This document shows positions 59,701 through 64,000 of a stretch of 64,000 nt of DNA, piece by piece (position 1 is the stretch's first letter; each line of letters starts with the position of its first letter). The position numbers were made by a program, and so were the translations under genes. The stretch is from contig DASXFN010000032.1 in the NCBI GenBank assembly GCA_036489565.1, positions 1-64,000 of the forward strand, read 5' to 3'. This stretch comes from JAICKN01 sp036489565. Its GTDB lineage: Bacteria; Acidobacteriota; Terriglobia; Terriglobales; Acidobacteriaceae. The notes below the pieces were generated by a model. It ran no database searches, had not been told where the DNA came from, and was given only the letters and a program-made list of their open reading frames with translations.

Positions 59701-61245
59701 ATGCAAAGGCAGATCGCCTTATTGCTATTGGTGTGTTCTTTTGCATTGCGGAGCGATGCGACCAGCACGGCGAAGGCGCCCGCGCCGGTTAAGGGCAGCG
59801 TGACTGTGTCCGCGCCCACGGCGAGATTATTTCTGTCATCTGTCCAATACGTGGCCAAGGCCACGACTACTTGCGCCAAGGGCGTGTCGGCGATGGGGAT
59901 TTATACCGCGCCTTATCAGTTGGCGTACGTGGTGAAGGGCAGCTCGTTGAAGACGACGCTGAAGCTGGCGCCGGGTAACTATGACACGGTTGTCCAGGAA
60001 TGGGACAACTGCAAGAGTTTCGCAAGGACCCATGTGACGGTGACGGTTGCCGCTCCGACGACTACATTGGCAGCACAGACGGCGAACAACACCAGTGCTG
60101 CAAATAATTTTATTCAACAAACGAATGGCAATGCGGGCGCGAGCAACGTCAGCAAATCGGACATCCACTCGCTGCTGTATCCGGGTGCGAACACGCAGAT
60201 TTATGCGGAGCTGCAACCGTGGTTTGGCGACAAGCGGCATATGCAGGTGGGCTACGTATCGTGGGACCCGGCGCAGGTGGAAAAGCAGATGGACGACATG
60301 CTTAGCCGCGGAGTGAATGGCGTGGTAATTGATTGGTATGGGCCGGCCGATCCGACCGAGCCGACGACGCTGGCGTGGCTGGCGGCGGCGGAAAATCATC
60401 CGGGCTTTAAAGTGCTTATTATGATCGATAAAGGCGCGGTGACGCTGAGCCCGTGTTCGGGATGCAATCCGCAGCAGACGATGATTTATTTGACCAATTA
60501 CGTCTTACAGCACTATGCGAATTCGCCCGCGTATGCCCGATGGAACGGCAGGCCCGTTATTACGCAGTTTGATCTGGATCTGCACTTTACTTTGAACTGG
60601 GCGGCGATCCAGGCGGCGACCTCGCCTAACATCGCGTGGGTGTTCGAAAACAGCGGTGGATTCACGCATCCGGAGACGAGCGGAAGTTATTCGTGGATGA
60701 ATGCGACGTCCACGCAGTACGGGATGGATTATTTGACTCACTTCTACACGGCCGCCAACAAAGCGCCGCAACAGATGGCGTGGGGGGCGGGATACAAGGG
60801 CTTTAACGACACGCTTGCATCGTGGTCCTTGAATCGTGTGGTAGGCCAGCAGTGCGGGCAGACGTGGCTGGACACTTTTGATAAGTTAAACAGCTACTAC
60901 AACTCTTCAAAACAGATTGCCGCGCTGCAACTGGTGACCTGGAACGATTACGAAGAGGGGACGGAAATCGAGTCTGGGATCGATAATTGTTTGACCGTGA
61001 GCGCGGCGGCAGCGGGTTCCAGTTTGCAGTGGAAAGTGAGCGGGAACGAAAGCACTGTGGACCACTATGCGGTGTACTTCAGCGGAGACGGCCAGAACCT
61101 GCTTGAGCTGACGACTGTGCCAGTTGGAGTGCATTCGGTGAACTTGGGGTCCTACGGATTGAGCGATGGGAGTCTTTTGGTGGAGGCGGTGGGTAAGGCA
61201 TCCATCAGGAACCAGATGTCCGGGTTGGTTAAGTTTGTGCAGTGA
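59701..61245 (+). CDS. Exported glycoside hydrolase-like protein (GH71/GH99-like)
   Basis: 514 residues: signal peptide (QIALLLLVCSFALRSDA), an N-terminal beta domain, then a catalytic-barrel region (about 155-430) with MQVGYVSWDPAQVEKQMDDMLSRGVNGVVIDWYG and the late WNDYEEGTEIE motif of GH71/GH99-type enzymes, whose acidic residues act on alpha-mannan or alpha-1,3-glucan. C-terminal beta sandwich. Substrate is inferred. Confidence 0.8.
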   Translation: MQRQIALLLLVCSFALRSDATSTAKAPAPVKGSVTVSAPTARLFLSSVQYVAKATTTCAKGVSAMGIYTAPYQLAYVVKGSSLKTTLKLAPGNYDTVVQEWDNCKSFARTHVTVTVAAPTTTLAAQTANNTSAANNFIQQTNGNAGASNVSKSDIHSLLYPGANTQIYAELQPWFGDKRHMQVGYVSWDPAQVEKQMDDMLSRGVNGVVIDWYGPADPTEPTTLAWLAAAENHPGFKVLIMIDKGAVTLSPCSGCNPQQTMIYLTNYVLQHYANSPAYARWNGRPVITQFDLDLHFTLNWAAIQAATSPNIAWVFENSGGFTHPETSGSYSWMNATSTQYGMDYLTHFYTAANKAPQQMAWGAGYKGFNDTLASWSLNRVVGQQCGQTWLDTFDKLNSYYNSSKQIAALQLVTWNDYEEGTEIESGIDNCLTVSAAAAGSSLQWKVSGNESTVDHYAVYFSGDGQNLLELTTVPVGVHSVNLGSYGLSDGSLLVEAVGKASIRNQMSGLVKFVQ

Positions 61246-61251
61246 GGAGAT

Positions 61252-61290
61252 TCCCAGGTCTTGCAGAACGGCGCGAGACCTGGGACCCCT
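61252..61290. repeat. Extragenic repeat R2, copy 2
   Basis: CCCAGGTCT (61253-61261) and AGACCTGGG (61276-61284) in the same arrangement as copy 1 at 59421. Confidence 0.55.
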
Positions 61291-61333
61291 GCGGCGTTCG
61301 GTCGTCTCTAATGAATTGGTGAAATGGAATATG

Positions 61334-61408
61334 TGTTTCCTCAGGGGCTAAAGCCCGCTGTTTTGCGGATTTTAGCGGCACGACTGAAGTCGTGCCCTTC
61401 CCGAAACC
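61334..61408. repeat. Extragenic repeat R3, copy 1
   Basis: CCTCAGGGGCTAAAGCCCG, then a CACGACTGAAGTCGTGCCC hairpin half. A second copy at 63874 has the same order, with the large minus-strand hydrolase gene between them. Confidence 0.7.
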
Positions 61409-61519
61409 ATTTGCCTTGGTAAAACCATTGTCTTCCCAAATCAGCGCTTTTTCGAATCGGGGCCTTTCTTAACAGTGCACTTCTGCAATCTGATTTATCA
61501 GACGGCTTAGAATTCATTT

Positions 61520-63754
61520 CTACAAATCGAGTGCGACTACCTCGTGGTCCAGAATGGAGGGCACGGTGATGGTCAACTCTTCGTCATTATCATTGTGTTG
61601 CACGCGCGGCGTCTTTTCGGCGACCAGCAGGCGCACGGCTTTCTCTTTCATTCCGTGCGGAAGCCGGACTCTGACGGTTTGCTCGCCAACGGGAAAGAAC
61701 TCCCGGTACGGGCCTTTCATGGTCATGGGATTGGTGAGGTTCACCAGATGAATGACGATCGCGTTCTGGTCGTGCCATGCAGTGACGTCCAGCAGACCAG
61801 GGCCTGTTACCTTCACCATTTGTTGTTCGCGCGTGGCCCAGTCGACTGTGTTGCGCAGCAGTTTGAAGTGGTCCAAGCAGAGTACTTCCCAGAAGGTGCG
61901 GTCTATGTCCCAGGGAAAATACGCGACGCGGCCGGCGGACTTTTCTTTTGACGACAGATCGCGGAGATATACCTCGGAGATATTGGTGTGGGGTTGGCGC
62001 GGATAAACTTTTTCCATGGGCAGATCCGGGTAGCTGGGAATCAATGTGATGGGCATCTGAGAAAACTTTTCGCGCGGTTCGACTTCCAGCCGCCACACGC
62101 CATTGATGATTCGCGGAGCGTCTTCCAGTCCTTTGAATAGCGGATGGTGCGGCGTGGTCTCGTGCTCGAGGCGAAGATAAGAATTCAGCATCGGGCCCTG
62201 GCTGCGACCGCTCCAGTTGACGGCGAATAGATCGGCGAGGCCGAAGTCTTTGCGGCGCACGCCCCACTCGTCGTAGAGGCTGGTTTCATAGGTGGCAATC
62301 AGATTGCCGCCATTTTTTACGAAGACGCGGAGCTGGTCGCATTGGGCGTCGCTCAGGGCGGCGATGTTGGGCAGGATGAGGGTTTTGAACCGACTGATGT
62401 GATCTGCGTCGAGCAGGCGGTCATGCACCATTTCAAATGGAATCCGCGCTTCGACGAGGGCTTGATACCAACCGAGGGCGTAGTCCTCCACTTTGGGCCG
62501 GGCGTCTGTGCCTCCGTAGAACCACGCGGTTTGCTGTGAATAGACGAGCGCCACTTGCGCAATGGGAATCTGGTGCTGCAGGTAGCGCTGGTTCTTTTCC
62601 GTCCAGACAAAAATATCCTGCACGCCTTTGAGCCAGCGTTCGTCATGCAGAGTGCCGCTGAATTTGCTGAGCCAGGGGCGCATTCCGTTGGCGATGGCGT
62701 CGAGCACCCAGATTCGGATTTCGGCGGGGCTCTGTACGCTGTCCTTCCAGCGATAGGCTTCTTCCAGGCCGACGCCGAAGAGTCCGGCAACTAGTTTGTT
62801 GCCGGCGGTGGCGCGATATTCTTTTGCCGTTTTGCCGATGGCCCAGGGCGGAGTGAGGCCGTGGCGAGCTTGACGGTCGGCGACAAGCAAAGGCACTTGC
62901 GCGCTGAGATGGACTGCGTCGAGAGAGTTTAGAGCGCCGCTTGTGTTGTTCGGGATGACGCACGAGTCGGGGTTGATCTTGAGAAGTTCTCTGTTCCAGA
63001 GTTGCAGCAGTTCCATGAGGCGTTGCTGACGCCAGAGACCGTAGGCGCGGCGCGCGAGGTCCTGCGGGTCGTCTGTACGCGGCAAGGCAAAGCCCGAGGC
63101 GGCGCGGAAATTCTGCTGGCAATGGATGCAGTAGCACTGGCCGGAGCCTTCCCAGCGGTTGAGGAAGATGCCATCCACGTGATAACGCGACATGATTTCT
63201 TTATGCACGGCGGTCATGAACTCGAAGTTATAAGGGCCGTAGGCGCAGGTGACCCACATTTCAGGGGACGACCAGTGGCGGCGGGGATGGCCCTCGGCAT
63301 CCACGGCGATCCAATCAGGGTGCGCGGCCTGGAGATCGTCGTAAGTAGCGTGCGGATCGGTGCGGGCGAGCACCGCCATGCCAAGTGCCCTGCATCCGGA
63401 GACGAGGTTGCCGAAGACATCGCGGTCGCCGAGCCATGTGCTGCGGTGGTGAAATGGAATTTGCGTTGGGTAATAGGCGACGCATCCGCCGGCGCTCAGG
63501 CACGCACCCTCGCAATGCGTGCGCTTGAAGTAATCCAGCCAGAAATTGGGATCAAACTTGCCGGGGTCGTCTTCGACCAGGGTGAGTTCAGCCCAGCGCA
63601 TGGGTTTTTCCGCCCAAGCGGGATGCGCCGGGAGCGGGATTGAGGGAGCTTCATCAGCGCGAAGCAAATTGGGGGTAAATTGCGCGAGCGTGACGGCAGC
63701 GCCGGCGGCGGTAGTGGTCTGCAAGAATTCCCTGCGAGTGTAGGGCGGCTTCAT
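61520..63754 (-). CDS. Tat-exported glycoside hydrolase-like protein with GATase-like domain
   Basis: 744 residues with a twin-arginine signal (YTRREFLQTTTAAGAAVTL). Residues of about 50-420 form a (beta/alpha)8-barrel-like hydrolase region with many Trp, and about 425-620 resemble the class I glutamine-amidotransferase-like/trimerisation domain of GH42 beta-galactosidases. A C-terminal beta domain ends it. Presumably acts on host or plant polysaccharide outside the cytoplasm. Family assignment is by overall layout. Confidence 0.75.
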   Translation of the reverse strand: MKPPYTRREFLQTTTAAGAAVTLAQFTPNLLRADEAPSIPLPAHPAWAEKPMRWAELTLVEDDPGKFDPNFWLDYFKRTHCEGACLSAGGCVAYYPTQIPFHHRSTWLGDRDVFGNLVSGCRALGMAVLARTDPHATYDDLQAAHPDWIAVDAEGHPRRHWSSPEMWVTCAYGPYNFEFMTAVHKEIMSRYHVDGIFLNRWEGSGQCYCIHCQQNFRAASGFALPRTDDPQDLARRAYGLWRQQRLMELLQLWNRELLKINPDSCVIPNNTSGALNSLDAVHLSAQVPLLVADRQARHGLTPPWAIGKTAKEYRATAGNKLVAGLFGVGLEEAYRWKDSVQSPAEIRIWVLDAIANGMRPWLSKFSGTLHDERWLKGVQDIFVWTEKNQRYLQHQIPIAQVALVYSQQTAWFYGGTDARPKVEDYALGWYQALVEARIPFEMVHDRLLDADHISRFKTLILPNIAALSDAQCDQLRVFVKNGGNLIATYETSLYDEWGVRRKDFGLADLFAVNWSGRSQGPMLNSYLRLEHETTPHHPLFKGLEDAPRIINGVWRLEVEPREKFSQMPITLIPSYPDLPMEKVYPRQPHTNISEVYLRDLSSKEKSAGRVAYFPWDIDRTFWEVLCLDHFKLLRNTVDWATREQQMVKVTGPGLLDVTAWHDQNAIVIHLVNLTNPMTMKGPYREFFPVGEQTVRVRLPHGMKEKAVRLLVAEKTPRVQHNDNDEELTITVPSILDHEVVALDL

Positions 63755-63873
63755 GCAGACATGGTAACTGATGAATTTGCCGGGAGCGCCGGAGTGCGGC
63801 CACGTTGCCGGAGCGCAGCCCAGCGTCAGACGATTTTATTAGAAGCCATCCAGTCGTTAACCAGTGAATGAAC

Positions 63874-63948
63874 CTGTGTTCCCTCAGGGGCTAAAGCCCG
63901 TGTTTGCAGATCTGGGCGGCACGGCTGAAGCCGTGCCCTTCCCAAAAC
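63874..63948. repeat. Extragenic repeat R3, copy 2
   Basis: Same element as copy 1, with the hairpin CACGGCTGAAGCCGTG intact. No gene is seen between 63755 and 64000. Confidence 0.7.
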
Positions 63949-64000
63949 TTGATTTGTGAGATAGCTTTCGTCGCTTAGTTTCTTACGAGGAGCGCCAACC

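Overview
The window reads as a chromosome segment of an acidobacterium (Acidobacteriota). This is inferred from the flanking gene families, the Sec signal peptides ending in A-x-A-Q, the Tat-exported glycoside hydrolase and the many short extragenic repeats; no rRNA or other phylogenetic marker is present to confirm it. A complete-looking prophage of about 41.4 kb (7683-49116) sits in the middle.

Left flank (1-7682): a translationally coupled pair of exported M16 peptidases on the minus strand (one with the HxxEH zinc site, one without it), a repeat-filled intergenic region, then a siroheme sulfite/nitrite reductase gene and a small partner gene. The 250 bases ahead of the reductase hold a 25-codon leader ORF with six Cys codons in eight positions, an intrinsic terminator, and a competing antiterminator pairing. 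This looks like a classical cysteine attenuator.

Prophage: a 13-bp core repeat marks attL (7683) and attR (49104). The module order is: (a) replication, with an HUH rolling-circle-type Rep, a small OB-like protein and a HerA/FtsK-type ATPase, followed by about fifteen tiny genes overlapping end to start; (b) a leftward operon with ERF annealase, YqaJ exonuclease and HNH nuclease, driven by a strong promoter whose spacer is a perfect inverted repeat; (c) a short region with two exported proteins, one a secreted HNH nuclease; (d) a short tyrosine recombinase; (e) a P22-type morphogenesis operon in canonical order (terminase, portal, scaffold, coat, gp4-like, gp10-like, needle/fibre, gp14-like GNAT, three ejection-type proteins); (f) fibre-like proteins with Sec signal peptides; (g) lysis genes; (h) a right-end accessory island with an Acb2/Tad1-like cyclic-nucleotide sponge. 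Six genes run antisense inside or just after the late operon, including tRNA-Ser(GCU), a Tat-signal protein and a cyclic-phosphate-processing receiver-domain protein.

Right flank (49117-64000): a minus-strand operon of ATP-grasp, alpha-E and transglutaminase proteins, a bifunctional nuclease, MiaB, an O-methyltransferase, an unknown AT-rich gene, an isoprenylcysteine-methyltransferase-like protein, a REP-associated transposase (RAYT) with its inverted REPs and a nearby remnant, a truncated haemoglobin, and two exported glycoside-hydrolase-like proteins, each lying between two copies of a short repeat.

The most notable items are the cysteine attenuator, the group of exported, cysteine-rich fibre-like phage proteins, the combination of HUH Rep and HerA ATPase in a P22-type phage, and the counter-defence island.
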